Assembly: GCA_052140165.1 (NCBI GenBank)
Contig: JBKQUM010000078.1
Coordinates: 15,072-79,071 of the forward strand
From: Bog-473 sp052140165
GTDB lineage: Bacteria; Actinomycetota; Acidimicrobiia; Acidimicrobiales; RAAP-2
Reading direction: 5' to 3'
Length of the DNA: 64,000 nt
The translations under genes and the position numbers were made by a program. Numbering within the stretch: the stretch's first letter is position 1; each line of letters starts with the position of its first letter. Of the stretch, positions 1-7,843 are shown one piece after another. The notes under the pieces are model-generated. The model was not told where the DNA came from, made no database searches, and worked only from the letters and a program-made list of their open reading frames with translations.

Positions 1-121
1 CAAGGCCAAGATCGCCGACCCCAGCGGCAACGTCATTGAGCTCAAGACCTACCGCGATGTCGATGCGGCGCTGGAGATCTCGGCCCACTCGTACCCCGAG
101 GCCTTCGCGCACGGCAACTGA
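1..121 (+). CDS. VOC/glyoxalase-like protein, C-terminal end (partial)
   Basis: The window opens inside a reading frame that ends in TGA at 119-121. The 39 visible residues include ADPSGNVIELKTYRD, which matches the last strand of vicinal-oxygen-chelate (glyoxalase/extradiol dioxygenase) domains, where the Glu is a metal ligand. The start and substrate cannot be seen. It runs in the same direction as rph, 134 bases downstream, but no shared transcript can be shown. Confidence 0.65.
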   Translation, partial: KAKIADPSGNVIELKTYRDVDAALEISAHSYPEAFAHGN

Positions 122-255
122 GACCCCCGGGCCACCCGTCGGGGCACCGCGGTGCTCTACGGTGTCCGGGGCCGACGCCCGCTGCCGGGGCGCAGCCGAA
201 GCCACAGAGGATCCGAGAGGAGTGCGGTGGGAGGAAGCCCGTTGGAGAGAGCACA

Positions 256-1008
256 GTGAGCGGGGACCCCCGTACCGAGCGCCCGGACGGGCGTGCCATC
301 GACGAGCTGCGACCGGTCACCTTCGAGCGCGACTACACGGTCATGGCGCCGGGGTCGGTCCTCGTGACGTTCGGCCAGACCAAGGTCCTGTGCACGGCCT
401 CGGTGGAGGAGCGCGTCCCTCCGTGGATGCGGGGCTCGGGCAAGGGCTGGGTGACCGCCGAGTACTCCATGCTGCCGGGGTCGACGCCCGAGCGGGCCTC
501 CCGGGAGGCGGCCAAGGGCAAGCAGTCCGGCCGGACGCAGGAGATCCAGCGGCTCATCGCGCGCTCGCTGCGGGCGGTGTGCGACCTGGTCGCTCTCGGT
601 GAGGTGCAGATCACCGTGGACTGCGATGCGCTGCAGGCCGACGGCGGTACCCGCACGGCCTCCATCTGCGGCGCCTACGTCGCGCTGCACGACGCGTGCA
701 CGCGCCTCGTGCAGGCGGGGACGATCCGCACGCACCCGCTCACCGACTCTGTGGCGGCCGTCTCCGTCGGCATCGTCGACGGTGTGCCGATGCTCGATCT
801 GCCCTATGTGGAGGACTCGCGGGCGGAGGTGGACATGAACGTCGTCATGACCGGTGCCGGCCGCTTCGTCGAGGTGCAGGGCACGGCAGAGGGGCTGGCG
901 TTCAGCCGGAGCGAGCTCGACACCCTGCTCGGGCTCGCCGAGGCCGGCATCAAGGGCCTCACGGGGATGCAGGAGGCCGTGTTGGCCGAGCCGCCGCCCC
1001 GGAGGTGA
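256..1008 (+). CDS. rph: Ribonuclease PH
   Basis: Phosphorolytic 3'-to-5' exoribonuclease that trims the 3' ends of tRNA precursors in the cytoplasm, releasing nucleoside diphosphates. The 250-residue length fits the family (about 240). The phosphate-site stretch DCDALQADGGTRTA lies at residues 122-135, and RPVTFERDYT near residue 20 is also typical. The GTG start at 256 follows a GGAGAGAG ribosome site. The stop overlaps the start of rdgB by four bases (GTGA), so the two are very likely co-translated; rph-rdgB is a common actinobacterial pair. Confidence 0.95.
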   Translation: MSGDPRTERPDGRAIDELRPVTFERDYTVMAPGSVLVTFGQTKVLCTASVEERVPPWMRGSGKGWVTAEYSMLPGSTPERASREAAKGKQSGRTQEIQRLIARSLRAVCDLVALGEVQITVDCDALQADGGTRTASICGAYVALHDACTRLVQAGTIRTHPLTDSVAAVSVGIVDGVPMLDLPYVEDSRAEVDMNVVMTGAGRFVEVQGTAEGLAFSRSELDTLLGLAEAGIKGLTGMQEAVLAEPPPRR

Positions 1009-1628
1009 GCGGGGAGGGCCCGCTGCGACTGGTGCTGGCGTCGGCCAACCCGCACAAGGCCGCCGAGATCGCCGCCGTGCTGTCGGCCGCCGTGGAGGTC
1101 GAACTGGTGCCGCGTCCCGACGACGTGCCCGAGGTCGTCGAGGACGGCGAGACGCTGCTGGACAACGCGCGGCTCAAAGCGCGTGCGCTGGTCGGCGCGA
1201 CGGGCCAGGCGGCAGTGGCGGACGACACCGGCCTCGAAGTGGATGCGCTCGGCGGCGCGCCGGGGGTCTACAGCGCCCGCTACGCCGGCGAGGACGCGAC
1301 CTACGCCGACAACGTCGCCAAGCTGCTGCGCGAGCTCGCCGCGCTGGACGACGGCGGCGGCGAGCGCCGCGCCCGCTTCAAGACGGTTGCGCTGGCGGCC
1401 TTTCCCGACGGCTCAGAGGTGTGGGCCGAGGGGGTGATGGAGGGAACGATCGCGACCGGGCCACGGGGACGGCACGGCTTCGGGTACGACCCCGTGTTCG
1501 AGCCCGCCGACGGGGACGGCCGGACCTTCGCAGAGATGACACCGGCCGAGAAGGACGCCGTGTCGCACCGGGGGCGCGCCTTCCGGGCCCTGGCGCGCCT
1601 GCTCGCCGAGCACGGTGGGCCGGCGTAG
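1005..1628 (+). CDS. rdgB: Non-canonical purine NTP pyrophosphatase (RdgB/HAM1)
   Basis: Hydrolyses dITP, ITP and XTP to the monophosphates, keeping deaminated purines out of DNA and RNA. The 207-residue product has the family marks LVLASANPHKAAEI at the N-terminus, ADDTGLEVDAL near residue 75, FGYDPVF and SHRGRAF near the C-terminus. I chose GTG at 1005 because it overlaps the rph stop and puts the LVLAS motif at the N-terminus; the frame is open further upstream, but only as a shadow of rph. It ends four bases before a convergent gene. Confidence 0.93.
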   Translation: MSGEGPLRLVLASANPHKAAEIAAVLSAAVEVELVPRPDDVPEVVEDGETLLDNARLKARALVGATGQAAVADDTGLEVDALGGAPGVYSARYAGEDATYADNVAKLLRELAALDDGGGERRARFKTVALAAFPDGSEVWAEGVMEGTIATGPRGRHGFGYDPVFEPADGDGRTFAEMTPAEKDAVSHRGRAFRALARLLAEHGGPA

Positions 1629-1632
1629 CGGC

Positions 1633-2511
1633 TCAGGCCGGGGGCGCCGACCCTCGTGACGCGCCGAGCAGCGCGGGAGCGAGCTCGCGGTAGCGGTCCA
1701 GCGGGAAGGCCTCCCGGCCGGCGACGACCTGGACGCAGACGTGGTCCGCCCCGGCGTCGTGGTGCTCGCGGACGCGGCTCGCGATGGTCGCGACGTCGCC
1801 CCACGGAATGACGGCGTCGATCAGCCGATCGCTCCCGCCGCCGCCGATGTCGTCGTCACCGAAGCCGAGCGTGCGCAGGTTGTTCGTGTAGTTCGGCAGG
1901 TGCAGGTAGGTGGCCGCATAGGCCCGCGCCTGCTCCCGGGCCCGGGTCGCGTCCGTCTCGAGGACGACCGCCACCTCGGGTGCGAGGAGCGGCCCCCGGC
2001 CGAGGATGCCGCGGGCCCGGGCCGTGTGCTCGACGGGGACGAAGTACGGGTGCGCCCCGGCGGCGCGTGCGGCGGCGAGCCCGAGCATGCGGGGGCCGAG
2101 GGCGGCGAGCACCCGCCGCTCGGGCGGCACGGGCACGTCAAGGGCGTCGAGCGCGTCGAGGTAGGCGACCACGTGCGCGTAGGGGTGGTTGTAGTTCTCC
2201 ACGGCCGGGGCGTGGCTGGCGCCGATGCCGAGCAGGAAGCGGCCCGGGAATTGCTCCTCCAATGCGGCGACGGCGGGCCCGACGTCGCCGGCGGCACCCG
2301 CCCACACGCTCACGATGCCGCTGGCCACGGTGACCCGGGCCGTCGACCCGAGCAGGCGAGCGAAGTGCGGGGAGAGCCCGGGGTCGAAGCGACCCGACGA
2401 CCACAGGGTCGCGTAGCCGAGCGACTCGAGCTCCTGTGCCGCATTGCGCGTGGGGTCGTCCGCCACCCTCCACGAGCCGCTCCACCACACACCGACCCGG
2501 CCGAGGTCCAT
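1633..2511 (-). CDS. LLM-class F420-dependent oxidoreductase
   Basis: A 292-residue luciferase-like TIM-barrel protein of the kind that uses reduced coenzyme F420 in actinomycetes. The segments ESLGYATLWSSGRFDPG, VTVASGIVSVWA and RFLLGIGASHAP match the conserved barrel strands of this class. The closest type I can name is the TIGR03620-like probable F420 oxidoreductases; the substrate is unknown. It begins at ATG 2511 and lies upstream of an amidohydrolase and an SRPBCC gene on the same strand order, separated by short gaps. A second member of the class is at 21154-22101. Confidence 0.8.
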   Translation of the reverse strand: MDLGRVGVWWSGSWRVADDPTRNAAQELESLGYATLWSSGRFDPGLSPHFARLLGSTARVTVASGIVSVWAGAAGDVGPAVAALEEQFPGRFLLGIGASHAPAVENYNHPYAHVVAYLDALDALDVPVPPERRVLAALGPRMLGLAAARAAGAHPYFVPVEHTARARGILGRGPLLAPEVAVVLETDATRAREQARAYAATYLHLPNYTNNLRTLGFGDDDIGGGGSDRLIDAVIPWGDVATIASRVREHHDAGADHVCVQVVAGREAFPLDRYRELAPALLGASRGSAPPA

Positions 2512-2574
2512 GCCTGCACGGTAGCGGCGCGTCCGCCGGCTCCGACCGAGCGGGTGCCGCGCCGCGCCGTCCGT

Positions 2575-3390
2575 TCAGTCGAGGCCCAGGAGGCGGGCCG
2601 CCGTGCCGCCCAGGAAGGCCTGGGCCGCCGTGTCGGAGAGGGGTAGATCCCGGGCGGCGGACACCGCCCGTTCCATGGAGAGGAAGGGATGGTCGGACGC
2701 GAAGAGGACGCGGCCCGTGCCGCGTGAGGAGTCCATGAACGAGACCAGCGCGGTGTCCATGTACCTGGCGAGGTAGGCCGAGTTGGACAGGTAGAGGTCC
2801 GGCCACTTGAGCATGTACTGCATCAGCAGGGCCTCGTAGGGATGGCCCATGTGGGCGCCGATGACGGTGAGCCCCTTGAAGTCGATGAGGACGTCCTCGA
2901 GCAGCCCGGGATGCTGGCAGGCGGAGCGCACCCGCGGCCCGGGGATCCCGACGTTGACCGAGACGGGCAGACCGAGCTCGGCGCAGGTGGCGTAGAGGGG
3001 GTAGTAGAGCTTGTCGTTGAGCGGGTACTGGTGCACGAGCGGCGTGACCCGCACGAGGGCGACCGCCGGGTGCGCGGCGAGGGCCCGTAGCCGGGTGCAC
3101 TGCCGCACCGGCCGGTCGGGTCGGTCGGCCACGAGCGCCACGCGGAGCCGGTCGGGGTGCGCGGCCACCTCGTCGAGGAGGGCGTCGGTCTCGCGGGCCG
3201 TGAGGCCGGCTGCGACCACACCGACGTCGACCCGGCAGGCGTCCATGGTGACCAGCAGATGCTGCACGGTGGAGGCGGCGGAGAGGTCGCCGCCGAGCAA
3301 CTCGGGGATGCCCTCGTTGCCCGCCTGTCCCATGAAGGCCTCGGCCGCCTTGCCGGTCAGGGCGTTGACCCAGTGGTCGACGACCGTCAC
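2575..3390 (-). CDS. Amidohydrolase-2 family metal-dependent hydrolase/decarboxylase
   Basis: A 271-residue protein with the late motifs of the ACMSD-like amidohydrolase-2 family: IGAHMGHPYE around residue 180 and FASDHPFLSMERA around residue 235, the usual positions of a metal-binding His and Asp. The N-terminal H-x-H pair normal for metal binding is replaced by D-H-W-V-N, so metal use may differ. Substrate unknown. Its start overlaps the stop of the SRPBCC gene upstream by four bases, so the two are probably translated together. Confidence 0.75.
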   Translation of the reverse strand: MTVVDHWVNALTGKAAEAFMGQAGNEGIPELLGGDLSAASTVQHLLVTMDACRVDVGVVAAGLTARETDALLDEVAAHPDRLRVALVADRPDRPVRQCTRLRALAAHPAVALVRVTPLVHQYPLNDKLYYPLYATCAELGLPVSVNVGIPGPRVRSACQHPGLLEDVLIDFKGLTVIGAHMGHPYEALLMQYMLKWPDLYLSNSAYLARYMDTALVSFMDSSRGTGRVLFASDHPFLSMERAVSAARDLPLSDTAAQAFLGGTAARLLGLD

Positions 3391-3917
3391 CGGGGCGGGG
3401 CGTCAGGCGGTGGCGCGCCGTCGGCCTCGGCGGCGGCCTTCGCCTTGGCGGCGCGCAGGTAGCGCACGCCCTTCGTCAGCGACTCCTTGATGAGCCGGTC
3501 ATTGTCCTTCGAGATGAAGGCGTGCACCCGCTTCTCGAGCAGGGCGCGCAGCAACGGGTTGAACGCGTGGTAGGTCTCGGAGAAGTGCACGCGGGTCCGG
3601 CCCTCGCCGAGATCCTCCAACCTCGTGCGCCCCTCGGCCTCGGAGAGGAGCGGGCGGCCGACCGCCGTGTACTTCCAGGACACCTTGGGCGTGACCTCGG
3701 TCAGCCACTCCCACGACTGGCCCTTGCCACCCGTCAGCAGATAACGCGGCACCCGGAACGTGCAGTGGCGGATGAGGCCGTCGCCGACCTCGTTGCCGGG
3801 GTACAGGATGTCGATCGTCACGTCCCCCGTCTCGGTGTGGGGGATCCGGGCCCAGAAGAGCTGCCACAGCTCGTCCACGGTGGCGTCGATGTCGACGAAG
3901 TAATGGTGCTCCTGCAC
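3387..3917 (-). CDS. SRPBCC-fold (polyketide cyclase/START-like) protein
   Basis: A 176-residue protein with the layout of START/SRPBCC lipid-binding folds: an N-terminal strand HHYFVDIDATVDELWQLF, a middle sheet and a long C-terminal helix (LLRALLEKRVHAF). The C-terminal 20 residues are Ala/Pro-rich and probably disordered. Such proteins bind hydrophobic ligands; none can be named here. It is the first gene of a two-gene unit with the amidohydrolase (4-base overlap), which suggests a joint role in a catabolic step. Confidence 0.7.
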   Translation of the reverse strand: MQEHHYFVDIDATVDELWQLFWARIPHTETGDVTIDILYPGNEVGDGLIRHCTFRVPRYLLTGGKGQSWEWLTEVTPKVSWKYTAVGRPLLSEAEGRTRLEDLGEGRTRVHFSETYHAFNPLLRALLEKRVHAFISKDNDRLIKESLTKGVRYLRAAKAKAAAEADGAPPPDAPPR

Positions 3918-4037
3918 GGGCTCACCATATCGCCGGACCTGACAGCCGCGTCAGGTGGCGCCGGGTGGTCCCTCCGCCCGCGGCCGGTATGTTCGCTCCG
4001 TGCCGCCCCCCCGCCCGCCTGCGCACGGGGTGCTCCG

Positions 4038-5255
4038 GTGAAGGTGGCCTTCGTCGTGCCGCGCTACGGCACCGGGATCCGCGGGGGTGCCGAGACCGGG
4101 GCGCGCATGCTGGCCGAGCATCTCGCGGCGGACCGCGGCCACCAGGTCGAGGTGCTGACCACCTGCGCCGTCGACGCCATCACGTGGCGCGACGAGCTCC
4201 CCGAGGGGACCGGGGAGGTCAACGGCGTCATCGTGCACCGCATCCGCTCCGAGGCCGGGCGTGACGACCGCTTCCATCCGCTGTGGGCCGGGATGCGGGA
4301 GGATCCCTCCCACGCCAGCCGCGAGGACATGGAGCGCTGGGTGGAGTTGCAGGGGCCGCGGTCGCCCGCACTTCTCGACGCGGTGGCGGGCAGCGACGCC
4401 GACGTCGTGGCCTTCTACCCCTACCTGTACTACCCGACCGTCCGCGGCCTGCCCCTGGTGGCCGAGCGCGCCATCCTGCACCCGGCGGCGCACGAGGAGC
4501 CCGCACTGCACCTGCGGATCTACGACGAGCTCTTCACCCGCTGCCGTGGTTTCGCGTTCCACAGCCTGAGCGAGCGCACGCTGGTGAACGAGCGCTTCGG
4601 CGTCGCGACCACCCCCCAGGTGGTCGTCGGGCTCGGCGTCGAGGAGCCGCCCGACGACGGCATCGACGAGAGGGCCGCGCGCGCGGCGTACGGGCTCGGC
4701 GAGGCGCCCTACCTCGTGTGCATCGGCCGGGTGGACGACCAGAAGGGGACCGGCATGCTGTGGCGCTCCTTCCGCGCCTACAAGCAGCGCCATCCCGGCC
4801 CCCTCCGCCTGGTGCTCGTGGGCCAGGTGGTCGACCCTCCCGAACGAGCCGACGACGTCGTCGTGACGGGCATGGTCGGAGAGGAGGACAAGTGGGGCCT
4901 GCTGCGCGGTGCGCGGGCGCTCATGGCACCCTCCCCCTACGAGTCCTTCTCGCTCACGGTGGTCGAGGCGCTCACCGCCGGCGTGCCGGTGCTCGTGAAC
5001 GCCCGCTGCGGGCCCACCCGGGAGCACTGCGAGCGGTCGGGCGCGGGACTGTGGTTCGGCGACTTCGCCGAGTTCGAGGCCGTCGTCGGTCTGCTGACGA
5101 CGGATGACGCGGTCCACGAGACGATGCGCCGCAACGGCCGCGCCTACGTGGCGGCGAATTACACCTGGCCCGTGGTCCTGGACCGCTATTGCGGGTTCCT
5201 GGAGCGCTTCACCGGCGGGGCCGGTGCGGCACTCGGGGGAAACGGCGTGCCGTAA
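4038..5255 (+). CDS. Glycosyltransferase family 4
   Basis: A 405-residue GT-B glycosyltransferase. The N-terminus (KVAFVVPRYGTGIRGGAETG) is the acceptor-side Rossmann fold with the Gly-rich loop, and SPYESFSLTVVEAL carries the E-x7-E donor-site motif. I chose GTG 4038, which puts KVAFVVPRYG at the N-terminus as in the paralogue at 30939-32144; the two share long blocks such as VVAFYPY, HPAAHEEPAL and CGPTREH. The sugar and acceptor are unknown. Its 3' end overlaps the convergent nitroreductase by 70 bases. It sits far from the main glycan locus, so it may be a relocated copy. Confidence 0.85.
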   Translation: MKVAFVVPRYGTGIRGGAETGARMLAEHLAADRGHQVEVLTTCAVDAITWRDELPEGTGEVNGVIVHRIRSEAGRDDRFHPLWAGMREDPSHASREDMERWVELQGPRSPALLDAVAGSDADVVAFYPYLYYPTVRGLPLVAERAILHPAAHEEPALHLRIYDELFTRCRGFAFHSLSERTLVNERFGVATTPQVVVGLGVEEPPDDGIDERAARAAYGLGEAPYLVCIGRVDDQKGTGMLWRSFRAYKQRHPGPLRLVLVGQVVDPPERADDVVVTGMVGEEDKWGLLRGARALMAPSPYESFSLTVVEALTAGVPVLVNARCGPTREHCERSGAGLWFGDFAEFEAVVGLLTTDDAVHETMRRNGRAYVAANYTWPVVLDRYCGFLERFTGGAGAALGGNGVP

Positions 5256-5845
5256 CGGTCGAGATGGGCCTTCTCCGAGAGCGGTCGGCGCCGGGGCGAC
5301 CCCAGCGGCGCGGGAAGGTGGCCGAGCGGGACCACGGCGACCGGCACGACCTCGGGCGGGAGGCCGAGCGGGCCGGAGAGCTCCTCACCGGCCAGGACGG
5401 GCATGGTGGTGAGTGTCGAACCGAGCCCGAGCGCGTGGGCGGCCAGCAGCAGGTTCTGCACGGCGGGGAAGATCGAGGCGTCCATCGACTGGGGGTAGGT
5501 CAGGCGGGTGTCGCCACACACGACGACCAGCACCGGTGCGGCGGCGATGCCGCCCATCGCCCCGTGGTCGACGTCACGCAGGAAGGCGGGGGAGAGCCGC
5601 TGCTCCTCGAGCGCCCGGGCGCCCCCCTGCCAGATGCGCGCGGTCAGCCCGCCGATCGTGGCGCGCAGCCCGTGGTCCCGCACGACGATGAACACGAAGG
5701 GCTGGCTGTTCTCCGCGCTCGGTGCGTGCGTCGCCGCAGTCAGGATGCGGGCGACGGTCTCGTCGTCCACGTCGTCGGGGAGGAACGACCGCGCCGCCCG
5801 CTGGGTGTGCACCACCTCGAAGAAGTCGGCGTCGGAGGGGGGCAC
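5186..5845 (-). CDS. Nitroreductase family FMN oxidoreductase
   Basis: A 219-residue nitroreductase-fold protein, an FMN-dependent NAD(P)H oxidoreductase acting on nitro- or quinone-type substrates. Residues FFEVVHTQRAARSF and ILTAATHAPSAENSQPF near the N-terminus are the classic FMN-binding R-x-x-R-x-F and AP-S-x-x-N-x-Q-P-F motifs; AVQNLLLAAHALGLGS follows at about residue 128. GTG 5845 is the best start because the fold begins at once, though the ribosome site is weak. The frame is open well upstream but only as antisense of the MaoC genes. The last 23 codons are antisense to the end of the glycosyltransferase. Confidence 0.82.
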   Translation of the reverse strand: MPPSDADFFEVVHTQRAARSFLPDDVDDETVARILTAATHAPSAENSQPFVFIVVRDHGLRATIGGLTARIWQGGARALEEQRLSPAFLRDVDHGAMGGIAAAPVLVVVCGDTRLTYPQSMDASIFPAVQNLLLAAHALGLGSTLTTMPVLAGEELSGPLGLPPEVVPVAVVPLGHLPAPLGSPRRRPLSEKAHLDRYGTPFPPSAAPAPPVKRSRNPQ

Positions 5846-6010
5846 GGCGGCTGATGGTATCGAGGCGCGGCCGGCCCCGCCGGTTGAAACGCACGGATTG
5901 GGCGCCGTCCGTGTCACCCCGCTACCTTTGGCGCTGCATCGGCCCGGTGCCGGTGCCCGCCATGACTGACGTGGTCCGGTACGACGGCGGAGGGGGACAG
6001 GAGGCAGACG

Positions 6011-6526
6011 GTGGCAGACGGCGCCGCATCGCAAGAAGACGTGCTCAAGGGGATCATCGGGCAGCCGACGGGTAAGTCCAGGGTCGTCGTGGAGCGGGGT
6101 CCGGTGCAGCACTTCGCCGATGCCGTGCTCAGCACGAGCCCGATCTACCACAGCCCCGACGCGGCCAAGGCGGCCGGCTTCGACGCCATCCCGGCGCCCC
6201 TGACCTGGCCCTTCGCCATGGAGTTCTCGGGCAAGTTCGAGGAGCTCCAGCCGGCGGACGCGCCGACGGGCAACCCGCTCGCGACGGCCCTCGGGCCGTT
6301 GATGGCCAAGGGCGGGCTGATCCTGCACGGCGAGCAGGAGTTCATCTACCACCGCCCTGTGCTGGTGGGCGACGTGCTGGTTGGCGAGGGCACGATCACC
6401 GACGCCTACCAGAAAGAGTCCAAGGGCCGCACGATGACCTTCATCGTCTCGGAGACCAACTGGTCGGACGACACGACCGGCGATCCGGTGGTGACGGCAC
6501 GCTTCAACCTGATTCACCGCGCCTAG
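6011..6526 (+). CDS. MaoC-like dehydratase N-terminal subunit (HadA-type)
   Basis: A 171-residue hot-dog-fold protein matching the N-terminal, non-catalytic half of MaoC/FAS-type (R)-3-hydroxyacyl dehydratases. AKAAGFDAIPAPLTWPF and GEQEFIYHRPVLVGDVL are typical. With the catalytic subunit downstream at 6584 it should form a heterodimer like mycobacterial HadA/HadB that removes water from (or hydrates) 3-hydroxyacyl thioesters. Start GTG 6011 gives the normal length. A duplicated 17-base block lies in the gap before the partner gene. Confidence 0.85.
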   Translation: MADGAASQEDVLKGIIGQPTGKSRVVVERGPVQHFADAVLSTSPIYHSPDAAKAAGFDAIPAPLTWPFAMEFSGKFEELQPADAPTGNPLATALGPLMAKGGLILHGEQEFIYHRPVLVGDVLVGEGTITDAYQKESKGRTMTFIVSETNWSDDTTGDPVVTARFNLIHRA

Positions 6527-6539
6527 ACCGCGGACTGTG

Positions 6540-6573
6540 ACGAGCAATTGACGGGAACGAGCAATTGACGGGA
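6540..6573 (+). repeat. Perfect 17-bp tandem duplication
   Basis: The block ACGAGCAATTGACGGGA occurs twice end to end (6540-6556 and 6557-6573) in the 57-base gap between the two MaoC genes. The second copy ends in GGGA-GG, the ribosome site for the gene at 6584. It looks like a recent slippage duplication. Confidence 0.9.
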
Positions 6574-6583
6574 GGTCGACACC

Positions 6584-7006
6584 ATGGGTGAGAAGAGATT
6601 GTCCTTCGACGACGTGATGGTCGGGGACGAGGCACCGGTCATTTCGCACACGCTGACGCGGACGGACCTGGTGAAGTACGCGGGCGCGTCGGGGGACTTC
6701 AACCCGATGCACCACGACGAGGTGGCGGCCCAGGCCGCCGGGCAGCCCAGCGTCTTCGGGCACGGCATGTTCTCCATGGGCCTGCTCGGCTCGGCGCTGA
6801 CCGACTTCGTGGGCGTGGGCAACGTGACGCGGTACCAGGTCCGCTTCGCCCGCCAGACCTGGCCCGACGAGGTGCTGTCCTCCAGGATCGTCGTCACGGG
6901 CAAGCGTGAGGAGGACGGCAGGAAGCTGGTCGACCTGGCGGTGACGCTGTCGAATGCCGAAGGCGAGGACAAGCTGGTCGGGGAGGCCACGGCAGCGCTC
7001 GCCTGA
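6584..7006 (+). CDS. MaoC-like (R)-specific hydratase catalytic subunit (HadB-type)
   Basis: A 140-residue hot-dog protein with the full hydratase-2 signature: YAGASGDFNPMHHDEVAA at residues about 26-43 carries the catalytic Asp/His pair, and FGHGMFSMGLL follows. It should act with the N-terminal subunit at 6011-6526 on 3-hydroxyacyl-CoA or -ACP, in fatty-acid or mycolate-like chain processing. ATG 6584 has a GGGAGG ribosome site nine bases upstream, created by the second copy of the 17-bp duplication. Confidence 0.88.
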   Translation: MGEKRLSFDDVMVGDEAPVISHTLTRTDLVKYAGASGDFNPMHHDEVAAQAAGQPSVFGHGMFSMGLLGSALTDFVGVGNVTRYQVRFARQTWPDEVLSSRIVVTGKREEDGRKLVDLAVTLSNAEGEDKLVGEATAALA

Positions 7007-7087
7007 CCGGGCTAGGTTCGGCCCGGCGAGTCGACGCGGTGCCCGGCACCGGGACGGGGTTCGGCCGTACGACGAGAGGACGAAACC

Positions 7088-7654
7088 GTGAGCGCAGACA
7101 TGTTGGCGCAGGCCTTCGCATCGACCGCAGGGGTGCTCTCCGGTGTCGACGACCAGAAGCTCGACGGGTCGACCCCATGCGCATCGTGGAAGGTGCGCCA
7201 GCTGGTGAACCACATCGTCGGCGGCGCCACGTACTTCGCCGTGACGGCAGAGACCGGCGAGGCCCCGACCGGGGACGACGCGCCGGACTTCTGCGAGGGT
7301 GACTTCGTGACGGAGTTCAACAGGGGGGCGGCGCGCGCCGTCAAGGCCTTCGAGGCCGAGGGCGCCATGGACAAGACGATGAAGCTCCCCTTCGCGGAGC
7401 TGCCGGGAGGCGTCTTCATCAACATCGCGTCCATCGACACCTTCACGCACGGGTGGGACCTGGCCAAGGCCACCGGGCAGTCCACCGACCTCGATCCGGG
7501 GCTGGCCACGCAGCTGCTGGCGGTCGCCGAAGGGTTCTTGCCCGACAACCTCCGGGGCCCCGACGGCGAGGCGCCGTTCGGCCCCAGCGTGGAGGCCCCC
7601 GCGGGAGCCAGCCCGGCCGACCGGCTGGCGGCGTTCCTGGGGCGCCAGCCTTAG
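7088..7654 (+). CDS. TIGR03086-type DinB-fold metal-binding protein
   Basis: A 188-residue four-helix-bundle protein resembling the TIGR03086 / maleylpyruvate-isomerase N-terminal family of actinomycetes. STPCASWKVRQLVNHIVGG near residue 30 (first metal His) and DTFTHGWDLAKATGQ near residue 120 (second His) are the family marks. These proteins are thiol- or metal-dependent; no substrate is known here. GTG 7088 fits the family N-terminus. A related, longer member lies at 52727-53326. Confidence 0.75.
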   Translation: MSADMLAQAFASTAGVLSGVDDQKLDGSTPCASWKVRQLVNHIVGGATYFAVTAETGEAPTGDDAPDFCEGDFVTEFNRGAARAVKAFEAEGAMDKTMKLPFAELPGGVFINIASIDTFTHGWDLAKATGQSTDLDPGLATQLLAVAEGFLPDNLRGPDGEAPFGPSVEAPAGASPADRLAAFLGRQP

Positions 7655-7843
7655 GGGCGCACCGGCCCCGGGCGCGGCGAGCACAACGTATCGACAACTG
7701 TGGGCTCGCCGTGTGCGCTGACCGCCCGCCTCCACGGGCCCCCGTCGCCCGCTGCCGGGTGCAGCACCAGGCCGGACGACGCCTGGTGGGATCCCTGCAG
7801 CCGTAGTGTGGTGTTCCATGGCCCAGGTGACGGCGGCGACGCC

